In this document: piece by piece, positions 15,950-23,801 of the stretch | How positions within the stretch are numbered: the stretch's first letter is position 1 | Layout: every line of letters starts with the position of its first letter | From: an uncultured Muribaculaceae bacterium | Lineage (GTDB): Bacteria; Bacteroidota; Bacteroidia; Bacteroidales; Muribaculaceae | Length of the DNA: 39,027 bases | Reading direction: 5' to 3' | Assembly (NCBI GenBank): GCA_910588035.1 | Contig: CAJUPY010000021.1 | Span: 1-39,027 of the forward strand | Notes under the pieces: generated by a model | The model's input: the letters and a program-made list of their open reading frames with translations, nothing else | Database searches by the model: none | Told to the model about the DNA's origin: nothing | Made by a program: the position numbers and the translations under genes

Positions 15950-17374
15950 TCCATAGTCCTTTCTCAATGAAAGAAGACATGGAACAGAGACGACAGCCCC
16001 AAACAGGGCCGCACCGGCCCAACCGGCCGTGAATCTTATCGCAAACGCCGCTACAGCGACTATGACTGCGGCACATATGATCTTCAACGATACGGCAGAC
16101 AGACGGTAGCCATAAAATCTGAAATATATGAATCCGGTCGACAGCGTGTAGCAGATCCACCAGATACAATAGGCATAACCGAGACCAGTGAGGCCATACA
16201 GAGTGTATGACGTGACATTGACTGCAAGATACACAACCGAACTCAAGACCTCGGTAAAAACATAGACCTTGCCGTTTCCTTTAGCCACGATGACAAATGC
16301 CATACACCATGAGACTGCGCGGAACACAGTCCCGGCCATTGCCAACGAAATGAATTCGACGATGACTTCAAAATCTGACGTATAAAGAATCGCGATTATC
16401 TGACTTGAGAAAGCTATGAAAAACACACTCAGCGGCATCAGAACTTTCAACATCACCGCTATCTCGCCCGAAACATGCTCGATAACCGATTGACGGTCAT
16501 CGATTATGCGTGACAGCCTCGGATAGTACTCCGCAGCCAATGACGTCATCACAATGCCGACATAGCGGTTTACAACCGTATATCCCGCACTGAAATAACC
16601 CACCGTCTCTGTCGAACTGTTGCGGTTGAGCCATGCGAAGAAAACATATCCCGCCGCGAGCGACACAAATGATGAGACTGTCATGAAAAAACCGAGCTTG
16701 ATAAACCGACGCCCCTCTCGGGCCGTGTCGGTCAATGTCGGCATCACGGCCGGTTTTTCTATCGGGGCGCGAAACAAGAAAGTCGCTGTGACTCCCGATG
16801 CCGTATATATCAGAATCGAAGGCACGATACTTGCCAGTCCGAAAAAATAATATAACGGAACCGACACCACAAATCCGGCAATCGCTCCATAGAGCTGCGC
16901 CTTGGCCAGACGTGCGAGATGCTCTGTTCCCTGCATGACTGCCTGCCAACCGTTCTGAAGCGACAATATGAACACCGCAACCGACAGAAGCCTGAACGAC
17001 CATGTGAACTCACTGCCGAGTGTCCATTCCGCAAGCAAAGGCGCGAATATCATCATCACGAAGGCCCCGGCTATGCCAAGTGTCCACGCCCACCTCATGA
17101 CGACCGAAACCATGAAACGCACGCGCTCCTCACCGGTAGCCATGCTTATATCCCGCACCGAACTCTGTCTCAGACTCAATTGGGTAGCACCGCTGACCAT
17201 GTCGAGCGCGCTGTTGAAGATGCTGAACATTCCGACTCCCTCAGACCCCAGCCAGAGTGCGACAAGCTTTGTGCGAACAACCGAGAAAAGAATCATTACA
17301 CCCTGAACACCCCCGAACATGCCGAGACTGCGAATGATTCTGCGCGATAACGGTTCTTTCCTGATTGCGTCCAT
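15932..17374 (-). CDS. Polysaccharide/oligosaccharide flippase (MATE/PST superfamily)
   Basis: A 480-residue inner-membrane protein with about 13-14 hydrophobic helices and the Wzx-type N-terminus (RSLGMFGGVQGVMILFSVVRTKLVALWLG, given here in part). Such proteins flip lipid-linked oligosaccharides to the periplasmic face. YYPRLSRIIDD and the charged loop after it are typical of the family. It is the last gene of the dut operon, six bases after the EnvC-like gene, and its 3' end overlaps the DUF115-like gene of the glycan run on the other strand. The two convergent units could serve the same glycan, but that is inferred from position alone. Confidence 0.87.
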   Translation of the reverse strand: MDAIRKEPLSRRIIRSLGMFGGVQGVMILFSVVRTKLVALWLGSEGVGMFSIFNSALDMVSGATQLSLRQSSVRDISMATGEERVRFMVSVVMRWAWTLGIAGAFVMMIFAPLLAEWTLGSEFTWSFRLLSVAVFILSLQNGWQAVMQGTEHLARLAKAQLYGAIAGFVVSVPLYYFFGLASIVPSILIYTASGVTATFLFRAPIEKPAVMPTLTDTAREGRRFIKLGFFMTVSSFVSLAAGYVFFAWLNRNSSTETVGYFSAGYTVVNRYVGIVMTSLAAEYYPRLSRIIDDRQSVIEHVSGEIAVMLKVLMPLSVFFIAFSSQIIAILYTSDFEVIVEFISLAMAGTVFRAVSWCMAFVIVAKGNGKVYVFTEVLSSVVYLAVNVTSYTLYGLTGLGYAYCIWWICYTLSTGFIYFRFYGYRLSAVSLKIICAAVIVAVAAFAIRFTAGWAGAALFGAVVSVPCLLSLRKDYGSGVER

Positions 17375-17380
17375 TGGTCT

Positions 17381-18718
17381 TTAGAGCATTGCAAGCCACT
17401 TCTCGGGATCTTCCTTCAGCTTCTCGTTTCTGATTTCGAAATGAAGAATGCTGCGTCCGTCATCGTCCGGATCTGAAAAAACAGTGCCTATCTTCTGACC
17501 TGCCTTGACCGAATCTCCTTTCTTTATGTTGATCGTCGCAAGATTGGCATAGATCGTCAGATAGTGGCCATGCCTGATCATGACAACATTGTTATATCCG
17601 GGCAACCTGAATATATCGCTGACCCGTCCGTCAAATACCGATTGAACCGCCGCACCTGGCGATGTCTCGATATCGATTCCCGGATTGTCTGTCTCCACAT
17701 ACTTCAGATCGGGGTGCTTCTGCCGGCCGAATCGTTTGACAATTTTATATGATCCGGCTACCGGCGACGGGATACGCCCGCGGTTCATCGCAAATTCGCC
17801 GCCAACAGGCTCTGTTTTTTTTGCCGCATGACTCTTTTCGGCTTTTGCTTTCACAGGCTCCTGAGTCTTCGTCTCCTTTCGTGGTTCGTTTGATTTGCCA
17901 GGCTTTTTTTCAGCCAGTTCCGCCTTCCGGCGTCTCGCCTCCTCTTCCCTGGCCTTTTTCTCCTCGAGCGCGATCAAACGGTTAAGTTCGGCATCAAGGG
18001 CCGCAGCCTCTTTCTGCTTGCTCGCCAGAAAACTCTTCAGCTTCGAGTCTTGTCTTCTCAAACCGGCCACAAGCTTGTCACTCTCTTCTTTCTTATGGCT
18101 GAGCGACGCGACAACTTCATTGAGCGATGCAAGAACCGAAGCCCGTTCGTTCTTCAATGTCTCCAGATGCTTGCGACGATTGTCAAGCTCGTCCCTCATC
18201 TTACCCAATTCGTCAGCCTTACGCTTGCGCCATTTCGAGAATTGCTCCAGAGAACGATTGCGACGATAAGCCTCCGCTGCCGAATTTGCTGAAAAGATGA
18301 ATGCCAGATCGGTAGTGGCATTCCTGTTGCGGGTAGCCACACGCCTTATGGCTGAAGCATATTTCGCGCTCATCGATGACAATCGGTCATCAAGAATTCC
18401 AATCGTGTCTGACACCCGGTTTATCTGACCGTCAAAATGCTTCAATTGCTTATTGATGGCCGCGATTTCTTTGTCATATCCGGCTATATCGGCAGTGATA
18501 CGGTTCAGGTCATTCAGCTTGCGGTTGATTTCCTGACGGTTCATCTCGATTTTTTTCGACGTGCTTCTTATGGCCTTTGTCGTTTCCGATCGCTTTTTCC
18601 TTATTGAAGTTGACGTCTCGGGTTTCTTTGCCCGGGTGCGCCGGGGTGATGCCGACTCCAAAGTCATCGCCGAGAAAATCAGAAATGTGACAAAGAGAAG
18701 ATAAAACCGGTTCATCAT
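17381..18718 (-). CDS. EnvC-like LytM activator of murein hydrolases
   Basis: A 445-residue exported protein with a signal peptide of about 22 residues, a long charged coiled coil (about 35-270), a Lys/Glu-rich linker (about 255-305) and a C-terminal LytM/M23 domain (about 320-440). As in EnvC the zinc site is broken. The HxxxD position reads NPGID, with N345 and D349, and the HxH motif reads ILHF, with only H426 kept. It is therefore expected to activate cell-separating amidases rather than cut peptidoglycan. It overlaps the DUF4292 gene by four bases and precedes the flippase. EnvC-like assignment is strong on architecture. Confidence 0.88.
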   Translation of the reverse strand: MMNRFYLLFVTFLIFSAMTLESASPRRTRAKKPETSTSIRKKRSETTKAIRSTSKKIEMNRQEINRKLNDLNRITADIAGYDKEIAAINKQLKHFDGQINRVSDTIGILDDRLSSMSAKYASAIRRVATRNRNATTDLAFIFSANSAAEAYRRNRSLEQFSKWRKRKADELGKMRDELDNRRKHLETLKNERASVLASLNEVVASLSHKKEESDKLVAGLRRQDSKLKSFLASKQKEAAALDAELNRLIALEEKKAREEEARRRKAELAEKKPGKSNEPRKETKTQEPVKAKAEKSHAAKKTEPVGGEFAMNRGRIPSPVAGSYKIVKRFGRQKHPDLKYVETDNPGIDIETSPGAAVQSVFDGRVSDIFRLPGYNNVVMIRHGHYLTIYANLATINIKKGDSVKAGQKIGTVFSDPDDDGRSILHFEIRNEKLKEDPEKWLAML

Positions 18719-19563
18719 CTGCCTTTTAACGATTTAAGCAACGCCGATGCCGCTATACGCGAATAACTGCCCGACGGCCGGCTCCATTGCCTGACTCCAT
18801 CAGTATCATTCCATTTCGAATCTCCCCACGACCAGTCTAATTCGACACTGACCTTGATTTTTTCACTGTCGAGACTCAACTCTCCCGTCGAAGCGACAGC
18901 TCCTCCAGGAGTCGGTACTTGATCTGCATATGAGGCGATGAATATCGACTCGCCACCCTGAACGGCAAGAGCATCAAGAGAATCATCATTGAGCGAAAAG
19001 ACAAATCCGAGCTCCAGATTTTTTGGCTGCTCTTTAGGCAACGCAATCCAGTGGGCTTTTTCAACCTTCTCCTCAAAAGTGAATTTTGAAGCCTCCGGAC
19101 GGTCTCCTGGCAAGAATGGCTGACCCAGCAAAAGATTCTGTATATCATGCAGATTGACCGGGCACTTCGCAAGCACACCCTCAAGGCTTTCCGCCACATA
19201 GCGTCTGCTGAACTTGTCAACAGCATAAAGCGAATCGGGAGTGACATAAATCTGGGCCACCTCAAACCCCAGTTTTCTCAACGAGATCAAAATAGATTGA
19301 TCTCTGACCATGACCGCGCGTCCCGATAACGAGACTGACACCGGACGTTGCACCGTCAGTTTGACGGGTACAGTCAAATTCAGCCAGTCGGGAGTGCTGT
19401 CGACAAGTGCGCTGAATCGTTCAGGCGCACTCTTCTTTACCTCGGTAAACGTCACGTTGCCGGGGCTGATTGACGGTTTGAGTGTCTTGTTGCCACAACC
19501 GGTTAAAAAGATCACCGACATGACTACTGCCAATCCACCGATGATATGTCTTGTCATTTTCAT
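18715..19563 (-). CDS. DUF4292 lipoprotein
   Basis: A 282-residue lipoprotein with signal peptide and lipobox FLTGC (C23). The mature part has the DUF4292 pattern: VSLSGRAVMVRDQSILISLR, then FEVAQIYVTPDSLYAVDKFSRRYV. This family is LolA/LppX-like in predicted fold and common in Bacteroidota, usually beside a TPR protein and an M23 protein, as here. A role in outer-membrane lipoprotein or lipid handling is a reasonable guess, not shown. Four-base overlaps on both sides imply tight translational coupling with the TPR and EnvC-like genes. Confidence 0.85.
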   Translation of the reverse strand: MKMTRHIIGGLAVVMSVIFLTGCGNKTLKPSISPGNVTFTEVKKSAPERFSALVDSTPDWLNLTVPVKLTVQRPVSVSLSGRAVMVRDQSILISLRKLGFEVAQIYVTPDSLYAVDKFSRRYVAESLEGVLAKCPVNLHDIQNLLLGQPFLPGDRPEASKFTFEEKVEKAHWIALPKEQPKNLELGFVFSLNDDSLDALAVQGGESIFIASYADQVPTPGGAVASTGELSLDSEKIKVSVELDWSWGDSKWNDTDGVRQWSRPSGSYSRIAASALLKSLKGR

Positions 19564-21314
19564 TCGTAAAAATATGTGCGGTGTTTCACTTTTCGTTTCA
19601 GAAGTTCATTGTCCGGTTCCAGCTCAAGAGCCTTTTTCCAAAACTCCAACGCCTTGACCGGATCGCCCGACATGAAATAGATGTCTCCGGCATGGTGATA
19701 AAGATCGACCGACGGCTCTGACTCCAGCTCAAGAGTCTTGTCAATGAACTCCTTCGCAGTCTTGTAATCGCGCTTCTTGAACAATATCCATGCATACGTA
19801 TCAAGTGCGGTGGCGTTATCGGGGTCTGATGCGATTGTCCGCGAACTCATCTCCTCCGCACGGTCAAGGTCACGGTCTTGACACGCCAGATAATATGCGC
19901 AGTTATTTAATGCAAGCATGTTGTCCGGATCATGCTGCAGCGATGCCTCGTAGTGCACGAAAGCACTGTCTGTCTGATTATCCTGATAATAAATGTCTCC
20001 TGCCGAACATTCAATCTGAGACAGCAGTTTCTCATCTCGGGGAGTGGCAGACCTGGCAAGTGCGAGAGCCTTGTTCACCATTTGCAGTGCCTCGCCATTT
20101 TGCTTGTCTTGAAGCAGAGACATCGATGTGAACCAATGGAGTTCAGGACTTTCCGGAAAATATCTCAATGCATTTCTGCCTGTCTCGATCTGTTTGCCGA
20201 CGTTTCCGGCCGAGATATAGAGCGATATAAGACCTCTCCATGCGTTCTCGTCCGACGGGTCGATGTCGAGTGCGTAACTCTGCTGTTCGGCCGCACGGGC
20301 AAAATCGTTGCGGGCGACAAGATATGACGCATAAAGTTTATGCAGGTCGACCTCATGGGGGTGACGGTCGATCATGGTCGAGAAAAGTTGTTCGATCGCA
20401 GGCTGTTTGAGCGAATCGGCATATGAATCCGACAAATAGATCCTGAGCAATTCCATCTTGACATCAAGATCGAGATTGCTTTTGTTCAGAGATGTCAGAA
20501 TCTCCTGATCATATCGGGCCGTGTCTCCCACCGCCTGATAATATGACGCACGTTTGTAAAAAGCCGGGCCGCTTGTGCTGTCGGTCTCGCATGCCAGATC
20601 ATAGTAAACCAGTGCCGAGTCAGGACGCTGCAATGCCATGTTCAGGTCACCGGCCATCAACAACGCGCTGATATCTCCCGGATGCGCTTTTATCAGTTCG
20701 CCGACCTCGCTCATCGCACCTGTCGTATCGTTGACGGCAAGGTGGATTCTGACCTTGTTTCCGGTCAGAAGCAGTGAACGTCCCATTGTTTTCTCAAGCC
20801 TGTTGAAAATTTCAAGGGCTTGGACAACATTGGCACTGTCGCCCGACTGTGCGAGCACTTCGCCAAGATTAAGGGCCACATCGGGCTTGTCAGGAAAAAT
20901 CGAATCAAGAACAGTCCAAACCCTGACAGCCTCGCTGTTGACCCCGAGTTTGGCCATGACAGAGCCATAATTTAGCGAAGCATAGTAGTCTTCGGGATGC
21001 ACATCGAAATGACGCTTCATCTTCGCCACTCCCTCATTGAGCATGACCGAATCTGAGCTGCTGAACATGATGACATCATAAAATCCGACATTATTGCCGG
21101 TCACGGTTTCATCAGGGTCAAGGTCTTCGGCTCGTCTCATCAATGTGTAATAAGCGTCTCGGTTGCCCAACGCTTCCTGACGCAAAGCCTCCATGTAGAC
21201 ATAGTCGGCCTTGCGCTTGTCGGCTGTGTCTGTTCCTTTCTTTCCTCCGGCCGATAACGAAGCCGTCGTTGCCAACAGACCGAATGCAAGAAATATTGAA
21301 TATAGTTTTTTCAA
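19560..21314 (-). CDS. Exported TPR-repeat protein
   Basis: A 584-residue protein with a signal peptide (MKKLYSIFLAFGLLATTASL) and about a dozen tetratricopeptide repeats through the rest of its length. Examples are DENAWRGLISLYISAGN, DNMLALNNCAYYLACQDRD and DNATALDTYAWILFKKRDY. It probably acts as a periplasmic scaffold for the envelope proteins encoded downstream. I chose a TTG start at 21314 because it gives a clean signal peptide and lies 34 bases after the dut stop. The longer frame from GTG 21377 would add 21 residues that do not look like a leader and would overlap dut. The gene order dut-TPR-DUF4292-EnvC is, to my knowledge, common in Bacteroidales. Confidence 0.85.
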   Translation of the reverse strand: MKKLYSIFLAFGLLATTASLSAGGKKGTDTADKRKADYVYMEALRQEALGNRDAYYTLMRRAEDLDPDETVTGNNVGFYDVIMFSSSDSVMLNEGVAKMKRHFDVHPEDYYASLNYGSVMAKLGVNSEAVRVWTVLDSIFPDKPDVALNLGEVLAQSGDSANVVQALEIFNRLEKTMGRSLLLTGNKVRIHLAVNDTTGAMSEVGELIKAHPGDISALLMAGDLNMALQRPDSALVYYDLACETDSTSGPAFYKRASYYQAVGDTARYDQEILTSLNKSNLDLDVKMELLRIYLSDSYADSLKQPAIEQLFSTMIDRHPHEVDLHKLYASYLVARNDFARAAEQQSYALDIDPSDENAWRGLISLYISAGNVGKQIETGRNALRYFPESPELHWFTSMSLLQDKQNGEALQMVNKALALARSATPRDEKLLSQIECSAGDIYYQDNQTDSAFVHYEASLQHDPDNMLALNNCAYYLACQDRDLDRAEEMSSRTIASDPDNATALDTYAWILFKKRDYKTAKEFIDKTLELESEPSVDLYHHAGDIYFMSGDPVKALEFWKKALELEPDNELLKRKVKHRTYFYE

Positions 21315-21348
21315 TGAATCAAAATTGATTAAGATGTGTGAAAATTTT

Positions 21349-21792
21349 TCAATTGACGCCGGAGTGACCGAAGCCACCCTCTCCGCGATCTGTCTCGTCT
21401 ATGCGCTCGACAGACTCCCACTCGACTCGAGTGTAATTTGTTATGACCATTTGGCAGATTCGCTCTCCGTCATTGATCACAAACGGTTCTTTCGACAAAT
21501 TTATCACAATCACGCCTATCTCTCCACGGTAATCAGAATCGACTGTTCCGGGCGAATTTACCAGCGTGATCCCTTTCTTCAGTGCAAGTCCGCTGCGGGG
21601 ACGAATCTGCATCTCATATCCCTCGGGGAGCTGCACATACAGCCCTGTCGGCACAAGCACCCGCTCTAAAGGTTGAAGTACAATCGGGTGTGAGAGATAG
21701 GCTCTTACATCCATTCCGGCCGAACCGTGGGTCGCATACGCCGGCAATTGATGATGTGAGCGGTTGATTATCTTGACTTTAAGACTCTGCAT
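21349..21792 (-). CDS. dut: Deoxyuridine 5'-triphosphate nucleotidohydrolase
   Basis: Hydrolyses dUTP to dUMP and pyrophosphate, keeping uracil out of DNA and supplying thymidylate synthesis. All five trimeric-dUTPase motifs are visible in the 147-residue protein: AGMDVRA (25-31), PRSGLA (65-70), GTVDSDYRGEI (82-92, with the water-activating aspartate), ERICQMV and RGEGGFGHSG (136-145). The start is the ATG at 21792. A longer frame to 21891 exists, but the promoter at 21824-21855 lies inside it, so the extra residues are not translated. First gene of a five-gene operon. Confidence 0.96.
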   Translation of the reverse strand: MQSLKVKIINRSHHQLPAYATHGSAGMDVRAYLSHPIVLQPLERVLVPTGLYVQLPEGYEMQIRPRSGLALKKGITLVNSPGTVDSDYRGEIGVIVINLSKEPFVINDGERICQMVITNYTRVEWESVERIDETDRGEGGFGHSGVN

Positions 21793-21823
21793 CGTTATAT
21801 CTGTTTTATTTATAGAATAACAA

Positions 21824-21855
21824 CAAAAGTAGTAATTTTTCAGCCGCAATGCAAA
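21824..21855 (-). promoter_or_regulatory. Near-ideal Bacteroidota promoter of the dut operon
   Basis: On the minus strand TTTG (21855-21852), exactly 20 bases, then TACTTTTG (21831-21824). Both elements match TTTG and TAnnTTTG without mismatch. Predicted initiation near 21818 gives a leader of about 25 bases. It fixes the dut start at 21792. Confidence 0.8.
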
Positions 21856-21906
21856 AAAAATAACCACGATTGAAAAAACGCCGGTCAACATATAGCCGTT
21901 TTTTTG

Positions 21907-21914
21907 TAATTTTG
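21907..21914 (+). promoter_or_regulatory. -7 element of the YczE-like gene promoter
   Basis: TAATTTTG followed by C, a perfect TAnnTTTG, 22 bases upstream of the ATG at 21937. No TTTG is found at 19-21 bases upstream. It is divergent from the dut promoter, about 50 bases away. Confidence 0.5.
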
Positions 21915-21936
21915 CATTAAAATTAGTTATAATTAT

Positions 21937-22692
21937 ATGGCTTTCGTTTCTACCATGCCGACAAAAGACCGTGTGGTTTCATTCGTCTGGCAACATGTTC
22001 TACTTCTGTTTTCTCTCTATCTGATGACCCTCGGCGTGGTCTTGTGCATAAAATCCGATCTCGGCAGTAGCGTCATATCTTCTCTTCCGCTGTCATTATC
22101 TCTTGCCGGAGCCGACGGCATGGTTCCGGCGTTATCTGTCGGAGGCTACACGATCGTGATGAACTTCGTGCTTGTTTTTCTTCAGATCTTGATACTTCGT
22201 CGACGGTTTGAACCCGTGCAGCTGTTCCAGCTGGCGATCGGATTCATCTTCGGCTGGCTGATTGACATCAACATGTTCATGACTTCATCTCTGGTCTGTG
22301 ACTCGATCTCGATGTGCGCTCTGACCCAGTTCGCCGGATGCACGATTATGGCAATCGGAATAGCTTTCGAAGTGAAATGTGGCTCGGTTACCATGCCGGG
22401 CGAAGGACTTCCCGTAGCTATCAGCCGGCTGACCGGACGTCAGTTTCCTCAAGTGAAAATCTATGTCGACACCACTCTCGTCGTTCTCGCCCTCATCAGC
22501 AGTTTCATTTTCTTCGGTCGTTGGCAATGGAACATCATCGGACCGGGCACTCTGTTCGCTATGATATACGTCGGAATGGTTGTAAAATTCGTCTCCCCGA
22601 AAATTGGTTGGTTCGACCGTCTGCTGTCCTACCGTCCCGGCTTCAGACGCTACATCTTCGGTCTCGCCCGTTTCATCTATCGGAATCATTAA
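21937..22692 (+). CDS. YczE/DUF6198-like integral membrane protein
   Basis: A 251-residue protein with five or six hydrophobic helices. The motifs GVVLCIKSDLGSSVISSLPL near the first helix, FGWLIDINMF, and GSVTMPGEGLPVAISR match the YczE/YitT-related membrane family. Its substrate is unknown. It is a single-gene unit, divergent from dut and convergent with the TIR gene, overlapping the latter by 20 bases at the 3' end. Confidence 0.78.
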   Translation: MAFVSTMPTKDRVVSFVWQHVLLLFSLYLMTLGVVLCIKSDLGSSVISSLPLSLSLAGADGMVPALSVGGYTIVMNFVLVFLQILILRRRFEPVQLFQLAIGFIFGWLIDINMFMTSSLVCDSISMCALTQFAGCTIMAIGIAFEVKCGSVTMPGEGLPVAISRLTGRQFPQVKIYVDTTLVVLALISSFIFFGRWQWNIIGPGTLFAMIYVGMVVKFVSPKIGWFDRLLSYRPGFRRYIFGLARFIYRNH

Positions 22693-23800
22693 GATTCCTA
22701 TGCATTATAAACTTCAGTTCAGTTCCTGGGGTTTCGTCATCTCTGATGATTGGCTTATATCCTTTTTTTGATAAAACGATTGAATGCTCGATCCGTTGCG
22801 ATTCAAGTGGTAAGGAGACCGTGAATTCGCCGGAAGCCCCCGTTGTGACGGTATATCCGGCGAGTGAAACCTCCACACCCGGCAATGGGTTCATATCCTC
22901 ATCATAGACAGTGCCATTGAAAAAAGCGAAGGAACTGTCACGACACATATTCAAGACTATATCACGACTTGATCCGAACCCGCTGGAGATCACAGTGTCA
23001 ACCGGAATAAAAAACGATGCCTTGGCTCTGACTTTTATATCGGAAAAACGTTTGTATCCCGGAAGTCGAATCTTATCGAACTCAGGTTTTGCAACGGGCG
23101 ACGAGTATTCCCCGCCATTGACATCAAGAGTGATATTGCCTGAAGTCGGCAAATTGGAATACTGCATGGCAACCGAAACATCAACCGTAACCGGAATTGC
23201 AAAAACATAGGTCGCCAGCAGTGCCGTCACCACTGTCACCACGCAAGATAAAACCCGATTTCTCGTTTGCCGCCGATGCCGTTTCCAAAGGCTGTCAAAC
23301 GAGACACCAAGCATCCGCGAGACCACTCGTATCAATGCTTTCGCTTTGCCTGTTTCTCCGATGTTCACACCTAGCAACTCCTTGTCTGGATTCTCCTCAA
23401 AATAGTTTCTCAGGTATATCGGAAACTGTTCTCGTTCATCAGAATCACTGTCAGGAACTATTACCGGAATGATCCTTTCGAGACGTCCCATTTCCACAAA
23501 CGCTTTTGCCTCATCGCTGACCCATTGTGACCGGGCCGAATTTTTGGAGCATATCAGAATGAGAAACTTGCTTTCTTCAAGATTTTTCAACAATTCATCG
23601 CCCAGAATGCCCGTATTCAAATCAGATTGATCCCGGAACACTGGACGCAGATACTTATTGCCGTCATCAATTTCATTATGAATCTCTGTCGGTAGTTTAA
23701 ATTGCTCCAGTTTCTTTTGCAGCCACTTCGCGACAGCCATATCTTTATGGCTATAGCTGATAAAAGCATAATTTCTGTACAATATCTGAGAATTATTCAT
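22673..23800 (-). CDS. Membrane-anchored TIR-domain protein with periplasmic carboxypeptidase-regulatory-like domain
   Basis: A 375-residue protein. Residues about 8-115 are a TIR domain: YAFISYSHKDMAVAKWL, RPVFRDQSDL, FLILICSKNSARSQWVSDE. E97, after SQWVSD, sits where TIR NADases keep their catalytic glutamate. A basic stretch (KRHRRQTRNR, 173-182) precedes one transmembrane helix at about 183-202. By the positive-inside rule this puts TIR in the cytoplasm and the rest in the periplasm. Residues about 294-368 form a carboxypeptidase-regulatory-like beta domain (GTVYDEDMNPLPGVEVSLAG, then ASGEFTVSL, then LSKKGYKP). The ATG at 23800 lies one base after the stop of the exported TPR gene; a GTG at 23812 would overlap it. 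Coupling implies a two-protein system. NADase activity and function are inferred. Confidence 0.85.
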   Translation of the reverse strand: MNNSQILYRNYAFISYSHKDMAVAKWLQKKLEQFKLPTEIHNEIDDGNKYLRPVFRDQSDLNTGILGDELLKNLEESKFLILICSKNSARSQWVSDEAKAFVEMGRLERIIPVIVPDSDSDEREQFPIYLRNYFEENPDKELLGVNIGETGKAKALIRVVSRMLGVSFDSLWKRHRRQTRNRVLSCVVTVVTALLATYVFAIPVTVDVSVAMQYSNLPTSGNITLDVNGGEYSSPVAKPEFDKIRLPGYKRFSDIKVRAKASFFIPVDTVISSGFGSSRDIVLNMCRDSSFAFFNGTVYDEDMNPLPGVEVSLAGYTVTTGASGEFTVSLPLESQRIEHSIVLSKKGYKPIIRDDETPGTELKFIMHRNLNDSDR

Positions 23801-23801
23801 C

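Noticed and set aside
21315..21377. GTG start for the exported TPR protein overlapping dut
   Set aside because: It adds 21 residues that disrupt a clean signal peptide; TTG at 21314 gives a standard leader after the dut stop.
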